Origin: Pseudeuparius sepicola | Lineage: Eukaryota; Arthropoda; Insecta; Coleoptera; Anthribidae | Length of the DNA stretch: 64,000 nucleotides | Direction: 5' to 3' | NCBI GenBank assembly: GCA_963920635.1 | Contig: OY987299.1 | Location: forward strand, 17,039,401-17,103,400 | Part shown: positions 33,101 through 40,620 of the stretch, in pieces | Numbering within the stretch: the first letter of the stretch is position 1 | Layout: every line of letters begins with the position of its first letter | The notes under the pieces: generated by a model | Database searches by the model: none | The model's input: the letters and a program-made list of their open reading frames with translations, nothing else | Told to the model about the DNA's origin: nothing | Translations under genes and position numbers: made by a program

Positions 33101-36100
33101 GCGGAAAAGTAGTGCGGAAAAGTGTACTTTTCCGCACGCTTGTAGAAAAAAACCTTTTACAAACTGCATTTTGTTTCAGACGGTTCATGGTTCCTCCCGC
33201 ATCAGTCGATATACTCTTCAGCCGCCCAAATGTCAGCATGCCAATTTCGATCTAGTCCTAAGCTAGCAAGACAAAAATCCGCACCTTACTCAGTAAATCG
33301 ACAAAAATCCACCTCACCAGTGTCACCACCTCCAAACAGTAAGACAACTCACTTATCTCTTCCTCATTATTCCAGTCATTGGGGATATTGAGAGTGCATT
33401 TTCGTCATTTTCGAATGGATCTGATTGGAATCTGTTCAGAATAATGTTATAACCACATATTATTATGTGAAAGCGTACCTGCTAATTCCGCGGGCCGTTA
33501 AAAAAATTATTAATCATTTTCACGAAAAAAAAAATAGTGGTTTTCAAAATATTTTTCGCTACATTTTATTCATCAGGATGGTTTCATGCAGGTTTTATAC
33601 ATCTCGCGCGCCTAGTTATATCTTTTAGGCTTTTGCACAATCCAATAAAAGCTTCGCATATGCATTTGTACATAAATGTACTTAATCTTTTTGCAAAATT
33701 AAATTTCGTTTATCTTTGCAATTTTGGTGACTTTTATATTGCTGCATATTTTTTACGTTTATAAATAAGTAGACTTTCGATAAATATAAGATATAATATG
33801 TATTCATGAATTTTTATGAAATATTCCATTGAATTCGAGTCTGAGGATATAGCACGTACTACCTAATTAAAAAACTTTCATTTTTGATGCTTTGATCCCG
33901 AGATATGTAATACATAGTTTACATCAGTACCTATGCAATACTTTGTTATTATTTAATATTTTTACACGAATAAAAAAATTGTATAAACTAAAATATTCAT
34001 AATAGTTTTGAATTTAAACTACAACCGTCGTCTTCCTTTTCCGAACATAGATTTATTTATTTTTCTCTAATTTAGTGCTATCAAAACCGAGATAATGCGT
34101 CCTTCGGTATCCCCCACTTTGGCCGATCGCTAAGTTTTCGTGCGCATGCCTTGTTTCTTTTGCAATAAAGGTAGTGAAAATAAAATTATTTAAAAAAATG
34201 TAAAAACCATGCACCCCTATCAAAATCAAAAGTGCAAAAATGAACGAAACCGAATTTTGCGAAAAGGGTGCGATTCCTAATAACATCTTACACTATACAG
34301 GGTGAGTTTTTTTCGATGCCCACTATGGGGATCTCGGAAACTAGCAGAGCTAGAACAAAGGTTAAATGGGGAAAGAATTGCAGTTTTGAATGCTCAATCT
34401 ATTGCCCCTTTTGGATTTTTAAAAAAGTTCATGGCTCACTAGATACTTTGAAAAGAGTGATTTTTGCTATTTCATCAGATCAGTAGCTCCGTTATTTCTG
34501 ATTACATAGAAAAACTGTGGAGGAAAAAATTTTAGATAATTTTGGGCTTAATAAGATAAGCTGATCCAATTTTTTATGTTGTTTGTGATTTTTGAGATAT
34601 GACATAAACTTGTATTTTTTTAAATGTAAATTATATTTGGATGTGGCCTTATAAAATCGGGCATTTTTTGAGCTTTCCAAAAATATAATATTCGGCATAG
34701 TTATTATAAAAAATAAAAGGGCTATGGCTAATTTTCTTATTTTTTTTTAAATTTTCACAAGTCAGCCATGGAATATTTTCATAATAATTACGTTCTATTT
34801 TATAATTATATATACCTACTTCAAACTTTCTTATATTTTGTTTTTAGCTGGTAATAAAATGTAACAAAATAAAACAAATTAAAAAACTCAAATTCAAATT
34901 ATTTTATTTTAAAAGGCCACCTTTTAAAATAAAAAAGGTGTTCAAATAATCCACCATTATTATTTATGCAAATATTGCGTCTTTTTAAAACTGAATTTGT
35001 CGCCTTTCTAGAGCGCCTGTCAATAATGGCAATTGCTTCTAAAACAGCTGCTCTTAATTCAACAATTGTCTCATACTTTATTTTGTACTGTTCCCCACAA
35101 AAAGAAATCCAAAACAAACAAATCGGGGATCGGGGTTGCCAGGAAATAGGTCCATTTCTCCCTATCCAAGTATTTGGATAGAGCTGAACTAGGTAATTTC
35201 TTACGGGCAAATAATTATGTGGTGAAGCTCCATCATGATAATTTTTGTTTTATTTTGTTACCAGCTAAAAACAAAATATTAGAAAGTTTGAAGTATGTCT
35301 AATTATAAAACTGAACTTAATAATTATGAAAATATTCCATGGCTGACGATGTGAAAATTAAAAAAATCAGAAAATTAGCCATAGCTCTTTTATTTGTTAT
35401 AATAACTATGACGAGTATTATATCTTTGGAAAGCTCAAAAAATGGCCGATTTGATAAGGTCACAGCCAACTATGATTTACATTTAATCATATCTCAAAAA
35501 TCACAAAGAACATAAAAAATTGGATTAGATTATCTTATTAAGCCCAAAATTATCTACAATTTTTGTCTCTACAGTTTTTCTGTATAATCGAAAATAACGG
35601 AGCTACAGAGATCTGATGAAATAGCAAAAAATCACTCTTTTCAAAATATCTAGTGAGCCATGAACTATTTTAAAAATCCAAAAGGGGCATTACATTGAGC
35701 ATTCAAAACAGCAATTCTTTCCCCATTTAACCTTTGTTCTAGCTCTGCTAGTTTCCAAGATCCCCATAGTGGGCATCGAAAAACTCACCCTGTATATATA
35801 CACAAATCAAATTAACAAAGTTACAGGCGCGCTAGATTGTATAAAACTTCCTTTACATACAATGTGGCCCATTTGTTTTTGGGTCATCGTGTAAAAAGTT
35901 TATTAATTGTGTAATTTGACCAGAATGGTTTTTAAATAGGGTACTTAACGAAATTTTACTAACTTGATAAAATAATTCCGGAAACTCGTGCATAAGGCCT
36001 TACGATTATTTCTAAAATAATATTTACATAATTAGCAAGTTTTTAGGCCTTCTTTGAAAGTTGGCGGGAAAGCACTTATGACCATACAAGTGTTTTAAAA

Positions 36101-38094
36101 AAGCAACATGGCGATACCACTGAAGTGTTCTGAGACATAACCTTATTCTGCGGTGAAAGTTGCAAGGTTGAAATTTCAAAATTCTAATCTCAGACCCCCA
36201 GACTTAGGATGCCCCGTGAAAGTGTTTTTTTCCTAAATACGAGTATATCTCAACAGAATTCTAAAACCGATACATCACTGTATTCGCAATAAAAAGGGCT
36301 TTAAAATGATGCGCCACAAGAGGGGTAGTTCCATTTGAAATTTTAAAGTTGGAGTTGCTAGGGATTAGGGGGATGAACATATCGGGTTGGCTTGACTGTC
36401 AAAAAAGCTCCCCCCAAAAACAAAAATCGACGGGTCTCGGCGAATTTTCAAATATTTTTCGGTTTTCTAATTTGGGGGGGAGGGGTCAAGTTTTCGTTGG
36501 GAAACCCTGTATAATAAACTTTGTATATAGGGTGACCCGAAAACAAGTGGGGCACATTTTACTCGTCGCCGAATAACGGAACCACAGAATTGAGACATAG
36601 GTAATGTAGTTCATACCAACCGACAAATCAGGGGTGCCAGGGCTGTATTTCATTTTTTAGTCACAATTTTTTGTTTACTCTACAAAACGCAGAAATGTAT
36701 TGCTGATTCTTCAAAAGTATATTTTGCATGAATTTGGTTTATTTGGATCAATTATTTAAATTTCCAGAGAACGTTAAAAATAACTCTTAATTTTCGTGAA
36801 AAGACTGCAGTGTTGTCAATTGTATTTATATTAACTAGAGCACTAGAGCACCGGCTTTTTGTAACTACATATTTTCGTTGCGGACAAATTTGCATTTCAG
36901 ACATTTTTACCATAGAAAGTCATACTGAGAAAATATAGCGAAACATATTTTGAAAAACAGCTGTTTTTGTAATAAATTGTTAATATTTTTTGTAGCTGTT
37001 GTTTTACACATTATTCTGGACAGATTCCATTATTAATCCAGCTGTTATGACGAAAATGCACAAAAAAGTACCTACCTACCTACCTACTTTTGGGTCCCCG
37101 CCAATGACGTCAGAACCTATAGGCAGGTTTGTTTTGATAAACGCTTGACGCCCAGAACTAATCACAATCTAAGCGCTCCATTAAATTATTCCGAACATGT
37201 CGCGAGATTGTCAGAAATTGTCCCTTTTTGTCGAGCTGTAGCGAACTTATTTGGACTCTAGGCTCGGAGGCTGGCGTCGTTAGACCATCCCCCGAGTCTT
37301 CAGGTGAGGTTCCGATGCCTCCGGCGCCCCCAAAGAAGAAAAAACATGCGATATCTAAGTGTGATTCTGGAGGAACTATAACCGGGAATCACCGGGTGTA
37401 TAGTTGGTTGATGGTTGACTTTCTGTCTTTGTTTGTAGCATGTTTTTAGAGTAGTATGGATATATTTAATCTTGGAGTCAAAATAAAGGGCGTTTTAACA
37501 ATGGGGCACCACGTCTTTAGGTTTTGACGTCATTGGTCCCCGCACACTGGCCGAGTATTTGATTCAACGAATCTATCATTTTCTTTTACAGTTTACAACC
37601 CCCCGGAGCACATCCAACAACAGCAAATCTACAACCCGCCAGGCCCGACGTACGGCTGGTCCGCGATGCAAGCGCAGACCCCCACCACGATCATGTCGTC
37701 GCCGATCAACTGTTGGTCGCTCACGTCTAGTCCGCCGCCGCCGCACCAAATATCGGCCCAGGCCACGCCGAACCAGTCCCCCAACCACCAGGTGTACCAA
37801 CATTCGCCGATAGCGAGCATCACCAACCTGTCGTACGCCGGGTACTACTCGCAAGACGTGCCGTACCAGAACCCGGAGTACCTGGTGAGTCCTGTGGCGA
37901 GCCAGGACGTGTCGTACGCGCAACTCGGCGCCGGCAAGGGCAGTCCGGGCGTGTACCAAAACGACGTGCAGAGCATGGAGAAAGTCGTGGATTACGACGG
38001 CAACTCCTCCAGCCAACATCAGTCTGATAGTCCCGAATCTGCGTCGAGCACGCCGAGGCAGGAGTGGGTGCCGCAGAACCACTTGCAGAATTGA
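8927..38094 (+). CDS. byn: brachyenteron / Brachyury T-box transcription factor (3' four exons)
   Basis: This is a partial gene: join 8927-9155, 18292-18619, 33180-33338 and 37592-38094, 1,219 coding bases encoding 405 residues and a TGA stop at 38,092-38,094. Brachyury is a nuclear T-box activator needed for hindgut and posterior mesoderm development in insects. The first two exons give T-box strings diagnostic of the Brachyury class: [77 protein letters not shown] and [19 protein letters not shown]. The C-terminus is rich in Q, P, S and Y, as in activation domains of this family. All three junctions keep the frame (phases 0, 1, 1). The exon encoding the first third of the T-box is not in the window. 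The last two introns are about 14.6 and 4.3 kb and the one before them is 9.1 kb, all full of transposons. Confidence 0.95.
9206..10235. repeat. Decayed hAT-type repeats with G/C homopolymers in byn intron
   Basis: Starts with a G-run/C-run pair (9,211-9,250) facing each other around GCTAGGGGGGCTTAGC, which could form a strong hairpin. From 9,797 to 10,235 the sequence matches the nested hAT element 6,205-6,710 and ends with the same AGCCGGTCCTG terminus. The left terminus of that copy is not clear. Open frames on both strands here are not conserved in the other copy. Confidence 0.7.
10236..10655 (+). repeat. Dispersed repeat, family K, copy 1
   Basis: About 420 bp that recur, in the same orientation and with high identity, at 37,125-37,535. 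Shared landmarks are AATCACAATCTAAGCGCTCC, GGAACTATAACCGGGAATCA and AATGGGGCACCACGTCT. It begins near TTTTGATAAA and ends near TTTTGACGTCATTGG. Both copies are in byn introns. Reading frames are not kept between copies. Confidence 0.9.
10656..11167. other. No gene; hammerhead-like motif at 11,041-11,080
   Basis: Mostly unassigned AT-rich sequence. At 11,041-11,080 the sequence reads TGACA-CTGAAGA-T-GGTT-GTTT-AACC-GAAA-GCGC-TC-TGTCA. It can be drawn as a type I hammerhead with stem I TGACA/TGTCA, a catalytic-core-like CTGANGA, stem II GGTT/AACC, the GAAA box, a self-complementary GCGC stem III and a TC cleavage position. One extra T lies between the core and stem II. This is an inference from pairing, not a demonstrated ribozyme. 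Confidence 0.4.
11168..11360. mobile_element. Hairpin element with GTGCGGAAAGTG words
   Basis: Outer ends TTCCTAACAAGTGCGGAAAG (11,168) and CTTTCCGCACTTGTTAGGAA (11,360) are exact inverses. Inside are further inverted pairs (GCGATTGCAGTTTGCTGAACG / CGTTCAGCCAACTGCAATCGC). The same family is at 32,868-33,150. It is non-coding and MITE-like. Confidence 0.85.
11361..12500. other. No gene seen
   Basis: Intronic byn sequence. A GC-richer patch at 12,000-12,080 (GTGGTAGCGCCTCTGGTGGG) has no supported exon. Nothing else was recognised. Confidence 0.35.
13396..13891. mobile_element. 496-bp nested DNA element with 10-bp TSD
   Basis: The 31-bp terminal inverted repeats begin AAGGTTAGTTTATAGGAAGG and differ at one position. 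The target duplication GGGTGGCTGC is present at 13,386-13,395 and 13,892-13,901, interrupting a segment that is continuous (with divergence) in the copy at 45,464-46,497. A TSD of 9-11 bp points to Mutator-like elements; the superfamily is inferred from that alone. It is non-coding; the frame on the minus strand is not recognised. Confidence 0.85.
14812..15748 (-). pseudogene. THAP zinc-finger protein relic A (two exons)
   Basis: Exon 1 (15,748-15,600) starts at [10 protein letters not shown], giving the THAP C-x4-C pair, then [18 protein letters not shown] with the conserved Trp. A frameshift follows, then VGNDTKICE in another frame. A GTAAGT donor at 15,599 and a TTCACAG acceptor before 15,021 join this to VHFCDMDFE, completing the C-x2-H-F end of the domain. 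The frame then runs to a TAG at 14,812. THAP domains bind DNA through a C2CH zinc. The expected ATG is GTG, and the frame is broken, so it is called a pseudogene. It lies in the 13,973-18,029 element. Confidence 0.75.
16209..16794 (-). pseudogene. THAP zinc-finger protein relic B
   Basis: The frame from 16,794 gives [20 protein letters not shown] with the first Cys pair, then FFTFP, LWCDI with the invariant Trp, and ends in a run of eight A bases near 16,605. A one-base shift there continues as YVCEEHF, the closing Cys-x2-His-Phe, and then an open frame of about 110 residues to a stop at 16,209 with no recognised domain. The A-run shift could be a real frameshift or an assembly error. It lies upstream of relic A on the same strand and in the same transposon. 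Confidence 0.75.
16811..17140. repeat. Tandem duplication, 2 x 165 bp
   Basis: AAAATCTTAGGTACAAGACTAG to CAAAAAATACCTAAAAAT occurs twice in tandem with only a few substitutions. It lies just upstream of relic B within the nested element. Confidence 0.9.
17803..17885. repeat. Tandem duplication, 2 x 41 bp
   Basis: TCTATTTCTGTGCAAGGAAA through CATCGTTGACAT is present twice back to back without a visible difference, a very recent slippage-type duplication in the nested element. Confidence 0.9.
18292..18619 (+). CDS. byn: byn exon: end of T-box
   Basis: The acceptor is TTTCCAG before 18,292 and the donor is GTGAGT at 18,620. The exon is 109 codons plus one base. It begins VKLTNK, directly continuing ..SFAK from the previous exon, and carries the end of the T-box through [10 protein letters not shown], then an Ala/Gln-rich stretch ([21 protein letters not shown]). 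It is GC-rich (third codon positions mostly G or C), unlike its intron. The minus-strand open frame over it is only its shadow. Confidence 0.95.
18620..21868. other. byn intron, no gene seen
   Basis: AT-rich intron. Short motifs such as GACACCCTGTACC (20,150) and GAACACCCGGTATAG (20,838) look like worn ends of IS630/Tc1-type elements with CACCCTGTA termini. No coding region or RNA gene was recognised. Confidence 0.45.
21869..22050. repeat. Palindromic microsatellite GTATCTAGATAC
   Basis: Variants of the self-complementary 12-mer GTATCTAGATAC / GTATCGAGATAC recur about a dozen times with short breaks (ACATCTATC, TTTTTATGTACC). Each unit can pair with itself or any other unit, so the tract is one dense set of inverted repeats. 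It lies 145 bp upstream of the hAT transposase relic. Confidence 0.9.
22195..22317 (+). pseudogene. hAT transposase C-terminal dimerisation relic
   Basis: The frame reads [20 protein letters not shown] followed by [17 protein letters not shown] and a stop at 22,315-22,317. This is the hAT C-terminal motif (canonical form SaP..eR.FS..G.i.t..RnrLs.e..e.ll.Lk). Only the last 40 residues are present; no upstream frame continues it. It is a fragment of a once autonomous hAT element. Confidence 0.8.
22318..24113. other. byn intron, no gene seen
   Basis: No supported gene. The blocks at 22,560-22,620 and 23,440-23,720 share words such as AGCAAAATACTTTATT and CTTAGCAAA and are probably the worn ends of one inverted-repeat element of about 1.2 kb (TTTCCTCAGTG at 23,715 is the inverse of CACTGAGGAAA at 22,569). 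Confidence 0.4.
24114..24710. repeat. Satellite-like tandem repeat, 3 x 197 bp
   Basis: Three head-to-tail copies of a 197-bp unit starting near TTATATGGTGCATCAACC. The copies are almost identical; one visible difference is GTGCATC versus GTGCCTC in the middle copy. A 72-codon open frame repeats with the unit but spans it arbitrarily and has no recognisable protein. Confidence 0.95.
25098..26573. mobile_element. Insertion in foldback left arm, TIR AGGGTA..CTTGAC
   Basis: The ends AATAGGGTAGGTACTTGAC and GTCAAGTACCCTATT are inverted. The host arm sequence TTAAGATTTTCTA / TTTTCTTTTGTGTGCG continues across it when compared with the uninterrupted right arm at 28,290-28,360. Its left 220 bp recur at 35,935-36,200. 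Small minus-strand open frames (25,546; 25,936; 26,233) are unrecognised and are not called. Confidence 0.75.
26697..27853. mobile_element. Palindromic element, 1,157 bp, TA-flanked
   Basis: TACAGGGTGTTCC starts at 26,697 and its inverse GGAACACCCTGTA ends at 27,853, flanked by TA on each side. The arms of about 480-570 bp are nearly exact inverses (for example GGTCCTGCAGGACCATCATT near 26,998 and its inverse near 27,520). The TA target and TACAGGGTG ends suggest a Tc1/IS630-type ancestor. The open frames at 26,998 (+) and 27,319 (-) are the same arm read twice and are not genes. Confidence 0.88.
27860..28195. repeat. Inner palindrome with a transposase N-terminus-like frame
   Basis: Arms around TTTCTTTACAATAATGGCGG (27,865) and its inverse near 28,185 enclose about 140 bp. 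Each arm reads outward-in as [20 protein letters not shown], which resembles the helix-turn-helix N-termini of arthropod IS630-like DDE transposases. The rest of the protein is absent, so this is a captured 5' end, not a gene. Confidence 0.6.
28807..29411. other. byn intron, no gene seen
   Basis: Contains a 98-codon minus-strand open frame (28,872-29,168) with no recognisable domain. No repeat boundary was seen. Confidence 0.35.
29412..29776. mobile_element. MITE-like element with 28-bp inverted ends
   Basis: Ends ATGAATAAGGAACCCCAGGA and its inverse TCCTGGGGTTCTTTATTCAT face each other. A second, more diverged copy is at 31,984-32,395 (shared inner strings include CTTACCGATGGA / CTACCGATGGA, ATTTTATAAT..CCATAGAGCTTTG). 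It is non-coding. Confidence 0.8.
29777..30224. other. byn intron, no gene seen
   Basis: No exon, RNA or repeat boundary recognised. Small open frames on both strands lack any known motif. Confidence 0.35.
30225..30720 (-). repeat. Dispersed repeat, family L, copy 2
   Basis: Longest copy of family L. It shares TCCAAGAGCCGGCCGCATGA and GCGAGTAGGTTGCCTCA with 49,925-50,305, and the AAGTGCCGTTCTAAAAA and GTTTCGAGAAACGGGA blocks with both other copies. The 134-codon frame on the minus strand is not open in the other copies. Confidence 0.85.
30721..31983. other. byn intron with short hairpins
   Basis: No gene. Inverted pairs include AGATTTTTCCGTGC / GCACGGAAAAATCT (31,416-31,455) and the pair GGTATTATCGATAATACC near 31,526-31,543, a motif also found inverted at 43,445-43,470. 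These look like parts of small MITEs built on the word GCACGGAAAAA. Confidence 0.45.
31984..32395. mobile_element. MITE-like element, second copy of the 29,412 family
   Basis: The left end AACAACCCCAGAAAGGAGC and right end GACTCCTTCCTGTGGTTC are diverged forms of the ends at 29,412-29,776. The 102-codon plus-strand frame within it is not kept in the other copy. Confidence 0.7.
32401..32452. repeat. Perfect 52-bp palindrome
   Basis: GCATTGAGTAAAGGATATAC (32,401) is followed without a real loop by its exact inverse; the centre is ATTCTAGAAT. As RNA it would make a 22-bp uninterrupted stem. It starts at the right end of the MITE copy. Confidence 0.95.
32453..32867. other. byn intron, no gene seen
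   Basis: AT-rich, nothing recognised. Confidence 0.35.
32868..33150. mobile_element. Hairpin element with repeated GCGGAAAAGT words
   Basis: Same family as 11,168-11,360 (TTTCCTAACAAGTGCGGAAA, GCGATTGCAGTTGGCTGAACG). It continues with at least six further forward and inverted copies of GTGCGGAAAAGTG / CACTTTTCCGCAC, including the direct palindrome TTTCCGCACTAGTGCGGAAA, bounded by TTCTACAAGCGTGCGGAAAA and its inverse ending near 33,150. It ends 30 bp before a byn exon. Confidence 0.85.
33180..33338 (+). CDS. byn: byn exon without ATG (C-terminal region)
   Basis: The acceptor TTTTGTTTCAG precedes 33,180 and the donor GTAAGA starts at 33,339. The exon is 159 bp, phase 1 to phase 1, fully open. 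Joined to the split codon of exon 18292-18619 it reads [14 protein letters not shown] and later [20 protein letters not shown] and SPVSPPPN. This parallels the segment after the T-box in vertebrate Brachyury (GYSQWGWLVP followed by an RSSP motif) and the YGSWFLP string of beetle byn as I recall it. Because its length is a multiple of three it could be skipped without a frameshift. Confidence 0.88.
33339..34295. other. byn intron, no gene seen
   Basis: AT-rich intron. Two overlapping plus-strand frames at 33,425 and 33,537 have no recognised motif. Confidence 0.4.
34296..35794. mobile_element. Foldback element, TACAGGGTGAG ends, TA-flanked
   Basis: The left end TACAGGGTGAGTTTTTTTCG is mirrored by CGAAAAACTCACCCTGTA ending at 35,794; TA lies outside both. 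The arms extend about 590 bp (for example AGCTCTGCTAGTTTCC, CATGGAATATTTTCATAATAATT, CCAGCTAAAAACAAAATAT) around a unique centre at 34,885-35,225. The centre holds the transposase fragment described separately. Confidence 0.88.
34899..35210 (-). pseudogene. DDE transposase C-terminal fragment in foldback centre
   Basis: The minus-strand frame includes [20 protein letters not shown], then a segment ending [12 protein letters not shown]. This is the C-terminal part of arthropod IS630/mariner-like transposases (canonical WIGR-GPI-WPPRSPDLTPLDFFLWG .. NGGHFEHL). The third catalytic acidic residue, the D of RSPD, is Ile here. No N-terminal part is present. It shows that the foldback element formed around the 3' end of a transposase gene. 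Confidence 0.78.
35935..36200 (+). repeat. Partial copy of the 25,098 element
   Basis: AATAGGGTACTTAACGAAAT.. follows the left 220 bp of 25,098-26,573, including GTTTTTAGGCCTTCTTTGAAA-like text, AGTTGGCGGGAAAGCAC and GCGATACCACTGAAGTGTTC. The right half is missing. Confidence 0.85.
36201..37124. other. byn intron, no gene seen
   Basis: No exon seen. TATAGGGTGACCCGAAAACA near 36,527 and AACCCTGTATAATA near 36,502 look like adjoining ends of IS630-type elements. A (ACCT)n-like run lies at 37,070-37,086. Confidence 0.4.
37125..37535 (+). repeat. Dispersed repeat, family K, copy 2
   Basis: Same orientation and almost the same length as 10,236-10,655; a few substitutions separate them (for example CCGGCGCCCCCAAAGAAG versus CCGGCACCCGCAAACAAG). 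It ends 57 bp before the final byn exon. Confidence 0.9.
37592..38094 (+). CDS. byn: byn terminal exon
   Basis: The acceptor CTTTTACAG precedes 37,592, and the frame is entered in phase 1 as required. It encodes 166 residues rich in Q, P, S and Y ([56 protein letters not shown]) ending [12 protein letters not shown] and TGA. This composition fits the transactivation region of Brachyury. The minus-strand frame of similar length is a shadow of the GC-rich codons. Confidence 0.93.
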
Positions 38095-38606
38095 GATTAA
38101 CGTGTCGTTTGTGAACGGTTAAAGTAAATGGATTTGTAAATAAGATTTATTGTAAGAGTACTCGATTAGAAGCATATGAAACAGTCTGTTATATCTGTGT
38201 ATAGTCTTATGACTCCTCCTTTCCTTCATATATTTGGATCCTTGTACATCGATGCAAAGTTTGAATGACGCGAATGTTTGCAGTCGCAAGAACCCGTGTT
38301 CTGTGCCGGGCCCTGTCCCAATCCCATTGCATTCACCAAATTTTTAAATTTGTACTAAAAACTATTTAGCGTACCCTCTTTAGAAACGGAAGCAATATTT
38401 ATCAATGATTCAATATTCAATAGTAATAGTTTCTTTGCGACCTTCACGCCCACATAACCTCAAAATGGCATGTTCCTGTCAGCGCATTTACAACCGGTCC
38501 GAAACGAGTTGTCAGCGAGTGAACGATCTGAGCGCTGTAAGCACTGACAGCGCGATTCGGACCACGGCCTTAGAAGACTAGAAGCGTTGATTGACGTATT
38601 AATAAA
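38095..38606 (+). other. byn: byn 3' UTR with candidate poly(A) signal
   Basis: Downstream of the stop there is no further open frame. The first canonical AATAAA on this strand is at 38,601-38,606, and it lies inside the small inverted-repeat element 38,576-38,772. The signal is inferred; no transcript data are available. Confidence 0.5.
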
Positions 38607-38772
38607 GCCTGCTCACGGCCGTCATGTTTGACAGTTCTCTGGCTCACCATGCGCTTCCCGGAGACAAAATACAATGCAAAATACATTGTCGACCATAGAT
38701 GCCATCTACTTTCCAGGACATGAAACTATAGCCGTGAGAAGTCTTATTAATACGTCAGTCAACGCTAGAAGT
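38576..38772. mobile_element. Small MITE with AGCGTTGA..TATTAATAA ends
   Basis: AGCGTTGATTGACGTATTAATAA on the left is mirrored by TTATTAATACGTCAGTCAACGCT on the right, with further pairing of CTCACGGC / GCCGTGAG inside. About 195 bp, non-coding. Confidence 0.85.
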
Positions 38773-38782
38773 TAATAATATT

Positions 38783-40620
38783 GGAACTGGAACAGGTTTT
38801 TTAAGAACAGGTATTGCCTGGAACTGGAACAGGTTGTACCTGTTCCAAGAAAACGCAGTTCCACACCAGACATATTTTTTAAGTGCCTACCTTACGGTAT
38901 TAGGGCAAGGGGGGGGCTATAGCCCCTGTAGCCCCCCCCCCCCCCGTAGATCCACCACTGCCTCCAACATAATATAGCGTACTTATAGACACAAAAGTGA
39001 TAGACAGAATCAGTGTCAATTACAGAAAGCAAGAATAATGAGTATCCTAGAATAGAGGAAAAAAGAGAAAGTTCCGCCCTATAACTATCCTTCTTTTTTT
39101 CAGCGCCTCCGCCAAAGCTGGACCGCCTAACAGCGCTCGCGGCCGTGTTACCGACTGCCACATCGCACGGCAGGCCAGTGGCGTAGCATGAAACGCGTTC
39201 TTAGCCAATATCACAAAAATGTTAATTAAAACCGAAAACTTAGTTAATTTTGACTTACATGTAATTTGAAATATTGGTATTTATTTGCACATAATTTCCC
39301 AAACGTCAAGCTAGCGTCAAGTGATTTTGAATCAATCAAAATAAAATAAATAATGCACGCCCATGGAAACCAAACCATATATTATATTTTCAATAAACGA
39401 TGTTAAAAATAATTATATTGGTCCTATTTACAAACAAGACAATTCACTTTATGATATTAAAAGGTAGAAGGAATTTGAAGAAGTTATAATGAGAAAAAAA
39501 TAGTTTTAGGGCCAAGGTTGTTAAATATTTACCTGTGAAACGAAATCCCGGGTTCTTGCTTTTCACTTCTGCTTTTGCAACCAAACGCTGAACAATTCAC
39601 CATCATAGGTATTAGGTGGTGTCTATAGTTTCGGACTTATTCAAATCATGCCGTGGACGTGTTCCGTTCCCAACTTCAAGGGAAACTACAAAGGCGGCCC
39701 TAATATGTCCGCTTTTCCCCCCTAAAGACCCCATTTTAAGAGAAAAGTTGGTTAAGGCCATTAAAAGAGATTTTGTTCCTACACAGTCTTCCAGAATAAA
39801 AGTGGTTTTGGTTTGGACTTTGTGGAAAGTGTGATACCTAACAATTTTATATGATTAAACGTGACCACCTTAAAATCAGTAAGTCTTATGGTTTTATTTA
39901 TTCGAATTTAGTTGTATCTGGGCACGCAAATAAGAAATAATTGGCATTTACGAAAATTTTACCAGTAGATATCTAAATGCACCAAAAGCCTTTGAAAATT
40001 TTACTTTCACTCTCGTCGATTATTATCCGTGTTGTAAAATGAGCTATATATGTAAACAATCATTTTAAAATGTTTTTTTTTTACCAAATTTACATAGTTG
40101 ACATCTTGAAATTTGAATTTGGCGCCTTAGGCCCACCTTCCTTGGATAACTCATCGCTTTCAGCTTCCGGGCCTGGTTGTTTGTTTAGTTATATTAATAT
40201 TTAAGTCTAAAAAATGGAAGTGTGCAGTATGTCGAAAAATGGACTGTTTAAATCAAAATATTATATCTACATTTCAAAGGTAAGTTTGAATTTCCCTATT
40301 CCCTATCCAGGAACTCTAAATTTCCCATAATGTCACTTGCCTGGCGCTATATTGCGGCATAAATCTATTGACCTTGCCCCCTCACCTCCCGTTGCCAAAA
40401 GTTGGATTGTAATAGGGTTCCTGGATCCAGGAACTCTAGACTGTAATAAATATTTTGTTATAACACTTCCATTATATTGTTTTTATGTCTATTTATGAAA
40501 CTGGGCTTCTGATCTTTGGACATAATTTGAAAAAATTAAAATAAAATTTCATTGAATGAATATGAAATTGCAAAATGATGCAGTTTGCAAGAAAAGTATG
40601 TCCCCTTTGGACAAATATCT
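38783..40620 (+). repeat. Tandem duplication, unit 1 (1.84 kb)
   Basis: Begins GGAACTGGAACAGG and is followed head-to-tail by a near-identical second unit. It includes facing G-run and C-run (38,908-38,945), an 89-codon minus-strand frame of low complexity, and the THAP relic. It carries about 33 bases near 40,010-40,043 that unit 2 lacks. Confidence 0.95.
39648..39836 (+). pseudogene. THAP-domain relic, duplicated unit 1
   Basis: From ATG 39,648 the frame reads MPWTCSVPNFKGNYKGGPNM, then SAFPP and a stop. The neighbouring frame continues PKDPILREK and AIKRDFVPTQSSRI. Together this is the first two thirds of a THAP zinc finger, with the second Cys replaced by Phe, a one-base frameshift, the Trp position changed to Leu, and the closing C-x2-H lost. 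The same lesions are in unit 2, so they predate the duplication. Confidence 0.75.

Noticed and set aside
37576..38082. 168-codon minus-strand frame over the last byn exon
   Set aside because: Arg/His/Val-rich shadow of the Q/P/S-rich exon on the plus strand.
38892..39161. 89-codon minus-strand frame repeated at 40,719-40,994
   Set aside because: Repeated only because the DNA is duplicated; the Gly-rich part comes from a C-homopolymer and there is no recognisable protein.
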